The position numbers and the translations under genes were made by a program. A DNA stretch of 12,630 nucleotides from positions 1 through 12,630 of the forward strand of contig CAYYEF010000016.1 in NCBI GenBank assembly GCA_964470825.1, given 5' to 3'. Source of the DNA: CAYYEF01 sp964470825. Its GTDB lineage: Bacteria > Patescibacteriota > Minisyncoccia > Phycocordibacterales > JAACPR01. The notes below the pieces were generated by a model. It was not told where the DNA came from. It ran no database searches and saw only the letters and a list, made by a program, of their open reading frames with translations. Of this stretch, positions 6,997 through 12,620 are shown one piece after another; the stretch's first letter is position 1, and each line of letters begins with the position of its first letter.

Positions 6997-7199
6997 TGGT
7001 TATCCACACGCCCAAAGTCAACCCCCGCGTTGTCCTGATGACCGAATTCGGCCCGGTCGGACCACGACTAGAGCGAGGCGAGCCCATGCCGGAATATCGC
7101 AAGAGTTACGGGCTGGACGAGGTTGCGGATTACACGGAACACGCTGAGAAAATGAACAGATACATTGCTAGGAATGCGGAAACCAAGAAGCGGAAATAA
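6996..7199 (+). CDS. Small hypothetical protein, 67 aa
   Basis: It reads MVIHTPKVNPRVVLM at the start and ends AETKKRK. The sequence is hydrophilic, with a basic C-terminal helix and no membrane segment or metal motif. The ATG overlaps the stop of the helicase-methyltransferase gene as TAATG, with no Shine-Dalgarno sequence, so it probably depends on re-initiating ribosomes. Its own stop repeats the TAATG arrangement at 7197-7201. The same frame is open from 6951 but that would sit inside the upstream gene. I recognise no family. Its place between two methyltransferase genes is the only functional hint. Confidence 0.55.
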   Translation: MVIHTPKVNPRVVLMTEFGPVGPRLERGEPMPEYRKSYGLDEVADYTEHAEKMNRYIARNAETKKRK

Positions 7200-8290
7200 T
7201 GTGGATACTACCAAAATCTCTCATGTCTCTCTGTGCTACGGCTACGGCGGAATCGACCTCGGACTCCATCGAGTCTTTGGCTCTCAAATACGAACCGTTG
7301 CTCTTTGCGAGATCGAAGCCTTTGCAATCGAAAATGCTCTTGCGAAAATGGAAGCAGGGGCAATTCCTGCGGCTCCGGTCTGGAATGATCTTAAATCCTT
7401 CCCTTGGGGATCTTTTCACGGGAAGATGGACATCCTATCTGGAGGGTTCCCTTGCCAACCATTCTCAGCAGCAGGGAAGCGGCAAGGAAGCGACGATCCC
7501 CGCCACCTGTTCCCATACATCCTTGACGGAATCAGGACAGCTAGACCTTCCGTTGTTTTCCTCGAAAACGTCGATGGAATCATCAGTTCCAAACTCGGGG
7601 AAGGATGGCGAGATCCAGCAGGAACGCCGGTTCTGCTCCATGTCCTCCGCGAACTGGAAAGAGTGGGTTACAGCGCAGAGGCAGGAGTATTCAGTGCGAG
7701 CGAAGTCGGCGCACCACACCAGCGAAAGCGGGTCTTCATCCTTGGCGTGGCCTACAGTGACAGTGGCGGAAGCTGGAAAAATATCGTGCTGCCCAAACTA
7801 TGGGCAATTGGGGCTGAGCAACCATCCGGAAGTCCATGGCTACTCGGTGGATCGGGAGAAACTTGCGAAGTCTGGCCGTCCCGACCAGGAGAACCACAGC
7901 ACGGATGGGAGCCGCCCCGCGTCGTTGGAAACCAACTGGATCACGCCGCAAGTGCAGGATCACAAGCACAGTGGAACGAATCCTACAGCAAACGGGCAGC
8001 GCGATCTTTTGGTGAATCAGGTGAACTGGCAGAGCCCACGTTCTTGCGAATGGAAAGGGAATGGACCGAAAAGCAAGCAGCAGGGTCTTTGCAATCAAGT
8101 TGTGCCAGAGCAATCAGCGACCAAGGCAACAGGAAAACTCAACCCCCGCTGGGGGGAAACCTTGATGGGCCTGCCGGTTGGCTGGACTATGCCGAGCTGT
8201 GCGCGTCCTGTGACAATCGAACCGACGAACTGCGACTGCTCGGGAACGGGGTCGTCCCTGCAACAGCAGAGCGCGCTTTCCGTGTGCTGA
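7199..8290 (+). CDS. Overlapping +1-frame ORF inside the C5 methyltransferase gene, 363 aa (candidate dual coding)
   Basis: An uninterrupted frame of 363 codons lies one base ahead of the methyltransferase frame. Its ATG overlaps the preceding stop as TAATG. The product is Ser/Trp-rich and carries a recurring element: WPTVTVAEAGK at 184, WITPQVQDHK at 247 and WQSPRSCEWK at 277. It then has LNPRW followed by LMGLPVGWT (313-330). Stretches such as ANWKEWVTAQRQEYS (151-165) and the LNP-to-GWT block match a conserved type of methyltransferase-associated protein that I recall from phages and metagenomes; this is memory, not a search. The first 110 residues look much less protein-like, so translation may begin internally. 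It may instead be a long shadow frame. Confidence 0.4.
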   Translation: MWILPKSLMSLCATATAESTSDSIESLALKYEPLLFARSKPLQSKMLLRKWKQGQFLRLRSGMILNPSLGDLFTGRWTSYLEGSLANHSQQQGSGKEATIPATCSHTSLTESGQLDLPLFSSKTSMESSVPNSGKDGEIQQERRFCSMSSANWKEWVTAQRQEYSVRAKSAHHTSESGSSSLAWPTVTVAEAGKISCCPNYGQLGLSNHPEVHGYSVDREKLAKSGRPDQENHSTDGSRPASLETNWITPQVQDHKHSGTNPTANGQRDLLVNQVNWQSPRSCEWKGNGPKSKQQGLCNQVVPEQSATKATGKLNPRWGETLMGLPVGWTMPSCARPVTIEPTNCDCSGTGSSLQQQSALSVC

Positions 8291-8328
8291 TGGGTAGGTA
8301 TGGCAATTTGACACGGTTTACAAAGTAA
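7201..8328 (+). CDS. DNA cytosine-C5 methyltransferase, 375 aa
   Basis: Motifs of the C5 family appear in order, numbered from GTG 7201. Motif I is CYGYGGIDLG (12-21), a variant of the usual FxGxGG. Motif IV is GGFPCQPFSAAGK with catalytic Cys85. Motif VI is ENV (122-124), motif VIII is QRKRVFIL (174-181), and motif X is LLGNGVVPATAERAF near the C-terminus. The region from about 183 to 320, where target recognition sits, is rich in Gly, Ser and Pro. It transfers methyl from S-adenosylmethionine to cytosine C5, probably masking restriction sites on phage DNA. GTG 7201 is preferred because it follows the upstream stop directly; ATG 7165 or 7174 would add residues from inside the previous gene. 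A long +1 frame overlaps it. Confidence 0.85.
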   Translation: MDTTKISHVSLCYGYGGIDLGLHRVFGSQIRTVALCEIEAFAIENALAKMEAGAIPAAPVWNDLKSFPWGSFHGKMDILSGGFPCQPFSAAGKRQGSDDPRHLFPYILDGIRTARPSVVFLENVDGIISSKLGEGWRDPAGTPVLLHVLRELERVGYSAEAGVFSASEVGAPHQRKRVFILGVAYSDSGGSWKNIVLPKLWAIGAEQPSGSPWLLGGSGETCEVWPSRPGEPQHGWEPPRVVGNQLDHAASAGSQAQWNESYSKRAARSFGESGELAEPTFLRMEREWTEKQAAGSLQSSCARAISDQGNRKTQPPLGGNLDGPAGWLDYAELCASCDNRTDELRLLGNGVVPATAERAFRVLMGRYGNLTRFTK

Positions 8329-8329
8329 G

Positions 8330-9100
8330 ATGATTTCTTTTACAAAATTGTTTAGCTCGATTGTTACGTCGAGCATCTGGAACGAGGACGACAAGACGCG
8401 CATTGTGTGGATCACGATGCTGGCCCTTGCCGACAAGAGGGGCCGAATTTGGGCATCCGTTGGCGGATTGGCGCACTCCGCAAGAATCTCGATGGACGAC
8501 GCAAAAGCGGCGATTGAAAAACTTTCCAGCCCAGACGATGACTCCCGCACAAAGACCGATGAGGGGCGAAGAATCCGCCAAATCGACGGTGGTTTTGAAG
8601 TCATAAACTATTCGTATTACCGGGAGTTACGGGACGACGACGTTCGCGCCGAATACATGCGCAACTACATGCGGGAATACCGCAAGGATGTTAACACAGT
8701 AAACAATGTTAACTCTGGTAAACCGCAGTTAGCCAAAGCAGAAGCAGAAGCAGAAGCATATGCAGAAAAGAATACTAAGAGCGCCGGCCCAGCCGTCGCC
8801 AGTATTCCCGACCAACTCCAAGCCATCGCCGGGTTCATCTCGGAATGGGAAGCGTTCAAGCTCCATCGCCGGCAGAAAAAAGCAAAGATGACAACCCGCG
8901 CCGAGGAACTGATGCTTAAGAAGCTCAACGAACGTCCACAATCCGCCATCCTTGCCCTCCAGACTGCAATGGTGAGGGGTTGGCAGGGTTTTGAGTGGCA
9001 ATGGCTAGAAAACGCACCACAGACTCAGCAAAGGGCATTCCAGCCAGAGGTTCGGCATGACGTTATCCGGCCCAAGACGCCGCCAATCAAAATTAACTGA
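8330..9100 (+). CDS. Phage replication initiator / replisome organizer-like protein, 256 aa
   Basis: Residues 1-95 look like the winged-helix domain seen at the N-terminus of phage O-type and replisome-organizer proteins. They begin FTKLFSSIVTSSIWNEDDKT, followed by a helical WITMLALADKRGRIWASV and ISMDDAKAAIEKLSSPDDD. A charged linker (105-125) leads to a low-complexity segment VNTVNNVNSGK and a repeat AEAEAEAYAEK. The C-terminal part (160-230) is helical with an invariant-looking WEAFKLHRRQKK. It lies directly before the DnaB-like helicase gene, the standard place for an initiator or helicase loader. The start follows the methyltransferase stop by one base and has no clear Shine-Dalgarno sequence. 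Its DNA may hold the origin. The exact family name is uncertain. Confidence 0.7.
   Translation: MISFTKLFSSIVTSSIWNEDDKTRIVWITMLALADKRGRIWASVGGLAHSARISMDDAKAAIEKLSSPDDDSRTKTDEGRRIRQIDGGFEVINYSYYRELRDDDVRAEYMRNYMREYRKDVNTVNNVNSGKPQLAKAEAEAEAYAEKNTKSAGPAVASIPDQLQAIAGFISEWEAFKLHRRQKKAKMTTRAEELMLKKLNERPQSAILALQTAMVRGWQGFEWQWLENAPQTQQRAFQPEVRHDVIRPKTPPIKIN
8688..8724 (+). repeat. Two tandem ATGTTAAC...GTAAAC units (possible iterons)
   Basis: Two adjoining units, 8688-8705 and 8706-8724, each start with ATGTTAAC and contain GTAAAC three or four bases later. GTTAAC is itself a palindrome. They fall in the linker part of the initiator gene, the position at which lambdoid phages keep origin iterons inside gene O. 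The repeat also encodes the low-complexity peptide VNTVNNVN, so it may be a protein-level effect. Confidence 0.4.
8738..8755 (+). repeat. GCAGAA triplicated microsatellite
   Basis: Three exact GCAGAA units encode alternating Ala-Glu in the linker of the initiator-like protein. The stretch is purine-rich on the + strand and lies 13 bases after the candidate iterons. Slippage here would change the linker by two residues per unit without shifting the frame. Confidence 0.6.
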
Positions 9101-9108
9101 TCGCACCA

Positions 9109-10329
9109 ATGAAAAACCTACCTCAAAACGAATCAGCCGAGATTGCAGCAATCTCCATCCTCGCTCAGTGCGAAGATGCGATGACCACCTACGCCTGGAC
9201 GGATGATCTTTTCCTCAACTTCGCTTGCAAGTCGATCTTCAACGTCATCCTCGACCTCCGCAAGTCCGGTCACGCGACCAGCCGAGCCGCAATCGCCGCA
9301 AAAGCAGAGGGGAACGGGTTACTCCCAAAAATCGGCGGGCAGCATGGTCTGGAAACAATACTGACATCCTACCCGATGCCGTTTCAAGGGTCCGCATCTC
9401 ACGCCGACGTTTTCCATCGTGAACTTGTTGACGCCGCCAGCCGTCGAAACGTCCTGGTTAAGTCCGAGCAAATGTCCGATGACCTACGCTCCGGTGACGT
9501 TTCGGCAGAGGAATTTTGCGCTGCAATTTCAGACGCTGCGACAATCTCACAGGCTCGCAAGATCCAGACGCTCAACGAGCAGTTGGCAGAACTGATTGAT
9601 GAGATCGAGAACGACAAGCACACCGAATGCTTTAAATTCGGGATCCAGTGCATTGACCACCATCTCTACGGTGGCTTCCAGCGCGGTGAGTTGGTCACAA
9701 TAGCCGGTCCGACTGCGGGCGGAAAGTCGCTCATGCTCGCGCAGGCAACGCTGGAAAGCCTCAAAGAGGGCAAAAGCGTGGTTTTCTACTCGCTGGAAAT
9801 GCCGGCAAAGGCGGTCCTGCGGCGGATCGTGTCGAACGCTGCCAACGTCAGCCTTCCAAAACCGCATGAGCGCATCAGCGGATTCCAATGGGATCAAGTG
9901 CGCGGAGCGTTCGCAACCGTCCAGAAATACAACCTGACAATCATGGATAGTATTTCCAGCCTTGCGGACATCGAGACGGATGCAAATCGGCTTGTAAAGC
10001 TGGGCAAGGCTGACCTCATCGTCGTGGACTACATCCAGCGCGTTAAAAACTCCCTGAAAAACTCCAACCGGGAACAGGTAATTGCGGATATTTCGTCCCG
10101 TCTTAAGTCGCTCGCACTCCAAACCGGCTCTGCGGTCCTGACTGCTTCTCAGCTAAACAAGCAAGGCGACGTCCGCGAAAGCGCAGCTATCGAGCAGGAC
10201 TCGGACATCCTGATCAAAATCGGGGAGGATTCCATGGTCTGCGCCAAGTTTCGGCGTGGCGCATCGAATTGGGAAGCCAACGTTACGATGCGCGGCGACC
10301 TCGGGCGCTTTGATCAAACCCCAGAATGA
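9109..10329 (+). CDS. DnaB-family replicative helicase, 406 aa
   Basis: An N-terminal helical domain (1-145) resembles the DnaB N-domain. A linker helix (150-170) leads to the RecA-like motor. Walker A is GPTAGGKS (200-207), followed by SVVFYSLEM (223-231), the DnaB H1a-type strand. Walker B is LIVVDYIQ (303-310). Then come VLTASQLNKQGDVRESAAIE (H3 region) and FRRGASN, where DnaB proteins carry the arginine finger. It should unwind the phage fork as a hexamer, moving 5' to 3' on the lagging strand as in the family. The length is slightly shorter than E. coli DnaB (471). The start is ATG 9109, without a Shine-Dalgarno sequence. The preceding initiator-like gene is the likely loader. Confidence 0.9.
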   Translation: MKNLPQNESAEIAAISILAQCEDAMTTYAWTDDLFLNFACKSIFNVILDLRKSGHATSRAAIAAKAEGNGLLPKIGGQHGLETILTSYPMPFQGSASHADVFHRELVDAASRRNVLVKSEQMSDDLRSGDVSAEEFCAAISDAATISQARKIQTLNEQLAELIDEIENDKHTECFKFGIQCIDHHLYGGFQRGELVTIAGPTAGGKSLMLAQATLESLKEGKSVVFYSLEMPAKAVLRRIVSNAANVSLPKPHERISGFQWDQVRGAFATVQKYNLTIMDSISSLADIETDANRLVKLGKADLIVVDYIQRVKNSLKNSNREQVIADISSRLKSLALQTGSAVLTASQLNKQGDVRESAAIEQDSDILIKIGEDSMVCAKFRRGASNWEANVTMRGDLGRFDQTPE

Positions 10330-10532
10330 CAGACAACGAAAAATATCTGACCGCCAGCGAGAAACTCGACCAAGCAACCGAAATCTGGAAATCCAAGATG
10401 ACAACGCATTACCGCATCGCTGGCAGGCTTTACCGGGAAGCCGTAGAGTTGCGCGATTCCATGGGGTGCGCCCATGGCATTGCCGGCGAATCAAAAGCCC
10501 ATGGCGGTCATCCTGGCGCAAAAGCCGCGTGA
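10326..10532 (+). CDS. Small hypothetical protein, 68 aa
   Basis: The ATG overlaps the stop of the DnaB-like helicase gene as ATGA, so translation is probably coupled. The product is helical over residues 5-45 (SEKLDQATEIWKSK, then YRIAGRLYREAVELRDSM) and ends in a Gly/His/Ala-rich tail. There is no membrane segment or metal cluster. A perfect 7-bp inverted repeat lies in its last third (10459-10477). The function is unknown. Position makes a replication accessory role conceivable, but nothing in the sequence shows one. Confidence 0.6.
   Translation: MTDNEKYLTASEKLDQATEIWKSKMTTHYRIAGRLYREAVELRDSMGCAHGIAGESKAHGGHPGAKAA
10459..10477 (+). repeat. Perfect inverted repeat CCATGGG-N5-CCCATGG
   Basis: Seven bases at 10459-10465 pair perfectly with 10471-10477 around a GTGCG loop, and each arm contains the palindrome CCATGG. 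It sits within the 68-aa gene. No T tract follows, so it is not a terminator by sequence. It could be a protein site, or it may be chance. Confidence 0.5.
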
Positions 10533-10536
10533 ATTT

Positions 10537-10875
10537 ATGAAGAACCAAGACAACAAAATAAAAACCAACACACCTAGAACTGATGATCTTTTGAGCAAGC
10601 AAACAGAGAAAATGTTAAATGCAAAAATGCACGAATTTTCATGTTTAATTGAAAAACACCTTGATGAAATGTCGGATCTAGCAAGAGAAATTGAAACAAT
10701 AAACTCAAAGATGAAGCAGAACGTGCTGCTGGCCGAGGAGAACGAGAGATTGCGGGAGGCTCTGGAGAGTATCGCCGCCTGCCACAAGAATTTGGAGTCG
10801 CGCTCGATTCTTTCGCGGGTGGAGTGTGAACACTTCGATATGATCCGCATCGCACGGGAGGCTCTGAAGAAATGA
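10537..10875 (+). CDS. TPRTD-type small phage protein with coiled coil, 112 aa
   Basis: The N-terminus carries TPRTD at 12-16, the signature of a common family of small phage proteins. A coiled coil spans about 22-80 (LAREIETINSKMKQNVLLAE, then ENERLREALESI). The start chosen is ATG 10537, four bases after the previous stop; the frame is open from ATG 10474, but that form would overlap the 68-aa gene. Composition changes sharply inside the gene, 33% GC at 10561-10620 against 57% at 10741-10800, which suggests recombination between two sources. The following gene also opens with TPRTD, so the two may be diverged duplicates. The function is unknown. Confidence 0.65.
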   Translation: MKNQDNKIKTNTPRTDDLLSKQTEKMLNAKMHEFSCLIEKHLDEMSDLAREIETINSKMKQNVLLAEENERLREALESIAACHKNLESRSILSRVECEHFDMIRIAREALKK

Positions 10876-11147
10876 GCGACACGCCACGAACTGATGCCGT
10901 AACAAGAAACAAGCACGCTCTGGAAGGACCGGAATGCCGCGAGTTTGTCCGAGCAGACTTCGCCCGCGAGTTGGAGCGCGAGAGTGACTGGAAGAGTGCA
11001 TGGATCGTTGAGATTTTCAGAAAGCTCAATCTGCCATCAGGAGACATGGGCGCTCTGGAAAATCTTATCACTGAACACGCGAGATTGCAGAAAGAGGTCC
11101 GCCAGCTGCGGATGTCCGACTGCGAGAAGATGGGGGGTCTGGAATGA
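10872..11147 (+). CDS. TPRTD-type small phage protein, 91 aa
   Basis: It begins MSDTPRTDAVTRNKHALEGP and continues with a conserved FARELERESDW block (30-40), the standard layout of this phage family. The C-terminal part is helical (ENLITEHARLQKEVRQL). GGGAGG upstream is a good ribosome binding site, and the ATG overlaps the stop of the previous TPRTD gene. ARELE here corresponds to AREIE in the upstream protein, supporting common ancestry. No enzymatic motif is present. It ends by overlapping the next gene as ATGA. Confidence 0.7.
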   Translation: MSDTPRTDAVTRNKHALEGPECREFVRADFARELERESDWKSAWIVEIFRKLNLPSGDMGALENLITEHARLQKEVRQLRMSDCEKMGGLE

Positions 11148-11533
11148 GCTGCCCACGATGCAACGCACGTCCAAAGTTCGGCATGAAAAACGAGTGGGTC
11201 TGCGACTCGTTCTCTGCCGGTGATTTCGTGGAAGGCGACCTGTGCCGTGAGCGTCAAAGGCACGCCGAAACGCGGCGGAAGCTGGAGGAATCCGATGCCG
11301 CCTGCCGAGCAGCAGAGAGCAGGAGCAGAGAGGTTTATCAATGGATCGAACGGCACAGTCAAGACGGGTTCATAGACTCGAAAAGCGTTACTGCGAATCT
11401 GGATCTCATTTTCGATTCGCTGTTTGAGCGATACGACGAGGCCCGCCACAAGCTTCAAAAACTGGAACGCGTTGTTATATTTAGGCGACACGATAGCGTT
11501 GAAGATTTTGTGGAGATGGAGGAATCGAAATGA
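11144..11533 (+). CDS. Cys-motif phage protein with ETRRKL block, 129 aa
   Basis: CPRC at residues 3-6 and further cysteines at 20 and 34 could form a small zinc knuckle. The segment LCRERQRHAETRRKLEESD (33-51) starts a long coiled coil, and the C-terminal half is helical (NLDLIFDSLFERYDEARHKL). The gene at 11733 shares the CPxC start and the C-x-ER-x-x-H-x-ETRRKL block, so the two look like paralogues separated by one gene. A run of six G (11131-11136) upstream may serve as ribosome binding site. The function is unknown. Confidence 0.7.
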   Translation: MSCPRCNARPKFGMKNEWVCDSFSAGDFVEGDLCRERQRHAETRRKLEESDAACRAAESRSREVYQWIERHSQDGFIDSKSVTANLDLIFDSLFERYDEARHKLQKLERVVIFRRHDSVEDFVEMEESK

Positions 11534-11736
11534 GCGAAGAATCAGCACCCTTCATTGCAGCAGCGTGTAGCGCCATGTTCGTCGGATGCACAGCGTTTGG
11601 CTTGGCGTCAGTTAAACTCGACAGCCGGAGCGCATTCTGGCGCGAGCAAGCTATCGCGCACGGAGCCGCCGAATACCGCATCGTTGACCCAGCCACCGGG
11701 CGAACTGAGTTCAAGTGGAAGGAGGAATCCAAATGA
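11530..11736 (+). CDS. Small membrane-anchored phage protein, 68 aa
   Basis: Residues 8-28 (FIAAACSAMFVGCTAFGLA) form one hydrophobic helix that could be an anchor or an uncleaved signal. A soluble domain follows with REQAIAHGAAEYRIVDPATG and then FKWKEE. The block HGAAEY...PxTGxxEFKWK is familiar from many small phage proteins of unknown role. GGAGGAA upstream is a strong ribosome binding site. The ATG overlaps the previous stop and its own stop overlaps the next ATG, so it belongs to one coupled chain. Confidence 0.7.
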   Translation: MSEESAPFIAAACSAMFVGCTAFGLASVKLDSRSAFWREQAIAHGAAEYRIVDPATGRTEFKWKEESK

Positions 11737-12068
11737 ACTGCCCGAAGTGCGAGTGGATTACAACACTGGATCAGGTATCAATGGCAAATATCGAGAGCCT
11801 TAGACGCGCATTGATCACAAGCGACGGAGCAGGAAAAACAATTAAAGAAGCTGTTTTGGACAATATTATCTGCAAAGAGCGCGAGTCACACAACGAAACG
11901 CGGCGGAAGCTGAAAACACCAAAGATTATCAATGACGAAATGCTGTCACTTATTGATGGCGCATATGAAATTGTCGAATTGTGGAAGTCGGATACCCCGT
12001 CCCAAAAGGCGTGGAAGTCTAATTGGTTAAGCAAGGCAAAATCGTTTGGCGCAGGCCCGGCTTGGTAA
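11733..12068 (+). CDS. Cys-motif phage protein, paralogue of the 11144 gene, 111 aa
   Basis: It begins MNCPKCEWITT, giving the CPxC pair at 3-6, and carries ICKERESHNETRRKL (46-60), matching the block in the protein two genes upstream. The remainder differs: IINDEMLSLIDGAYEIVELW, then a Trp/Lys-rich tail. Composition is lower (45% GC at 11761-11820, 42% at 11821-11880) than the neighbours. AAGGAGGAA precedes the ATG at 11733; the frame runs open from 11715, but the ribosome binding site and overlap with the previous stop fix the start. The function is unknown. Confidence 0.7.
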   Translation: MNCPKCEWITTLDQVSMANIESLRRALITSDGAGKTIKEAVLDNIICKERESHNETRRKLKTPKIINDEMLSLIDGAYEIVELWKSDTPSQKAWKSNWLSKAKSFGAGPAW

Positions 12069-12072
12069 TTTT

Positions 12073-12297
12073 ATGAACAAACGTCAAGAGCGCCTAGACC
12101 TGGCATTAGCCGTCCTGTCAGTCATCAACAAAGGCAACGCGCTTCCTCGCCGCACGCTTGCGGAGATTTGCGAGGTGAACCATAACGCCATCAAACATGT
12201 GGAAGATCGTGCGCTGAATAATTTTTACCGCACTTTTGCCGAGAAATATGGCGCGGATGAACTGCGGGAGGGTATGCGGTTGCTTGCTAGTAATTAA
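12073..12297 (+). CDS. Small HTH protein resembling sigma-70 region 4, 74 aa
   Basis: After a helical start (RQERLDLALAVLSVIN) the segment RRTLAEICEVNHNAIKHVED, followed by RALNNFYRTF, has the layout of sigma-70 region 4. In that layout a helix LxEIxEV leads through a turn to a recognition helix and then IE-x-x-AL-x-x. There is no region 2, so it cannot be a full sigma factor. It is more likely a small transcription regulator or DNA-binding accessory. The start is ATG 12073, four bases after the previous stop, with no Shine-Dalgarno sequence; ATG 12046 in the same frame would overlap the upstream gene by 23 bases and has no better ribosome binding site. Confidence 0.6.
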   Translation: MNKRQERLDLALAVLSVINKGNALPRRTLAEICEVNHNAIKHVEDRALNNFYRTFAEKYGADELREGMRLLASN

Positions 12298-12320
12298 CAA
12301 CGAATAACATTTAAGACATT

Positions 12321-12620
12321 ATGAAACCAGAACAACAACGAATCAAAATTGCAGAGACTTGCGGGTGGACGCAGTGCGCAGGATTAACCGGAATATGTCC
12401 AAGCGGAATGGAAGATTATATCCCTGATTTTTGCAATGACTTGAACGCGATGTATAACGCCGAGAATATTCTCTTGAATAAATCGTTAGAGCTTTTTGAT
12501 GCGTATGGAAGCAGTCTTGATGCTTGCGTTTATCCAGATGACTCTGCATTTCACGCAACCGCAGCGCAACGCGCAGAGGCGTTCCTCCGAACGCTTGGAC
12601 TTTGGGAGGATGGAGAATGA
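12321..12620 (+). CDS. Phage ABA-sandwich-like small protein, 99 aa
   Basis: The sequence runs RIKIAETCGWTQ, then IPDFCNDLNAMYNAENILLN, and ends AAQRAEAFLRTLGLWEDGE. The P-x-(Y/F)-x-NDLNAM block with a closing A-x-x-RAEAFLRTLG is characteristic of the small phage family described as ABA sandwich (PF18066), whose function is unknown. I assign this from memory of the pattern. The 23-base gap upstream has no ribosome binding site or hairpin. Its stop overlaps the next ATG as ATGA. Confidence 0.65.
   Translation: MKPEQQRIKIAETCGWTQCAGLTGICPSGMEDYIPDFCNDLNAMYNAENILLNKSLELFDAYGSSLDACVYPDDSAFHATAAQRAEAFLRTLGLWEDGE

Noticed and set aside
8688..8755. CRISPR-like array
   Set aside because: There are only two short contiguous units with no spacers, inside an intact coding frame.
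9547..10122. 191-codon minus-strand frame opposite the DnaB-like gene
   Set aside because: It is antisense to the Walker A region of a clear helicase gene and has no supporting motif.
10574..11548. 324-codon open frame on the minus strand
   Set aside because: It runs antisense across several coupled + strand genes with recognised phage motifs and ribosome binding sites. Its translation is Ser/Arg/Leu-rich without motifs. It does show that long shadow frames occur here, which tempers the dual-coding claim.
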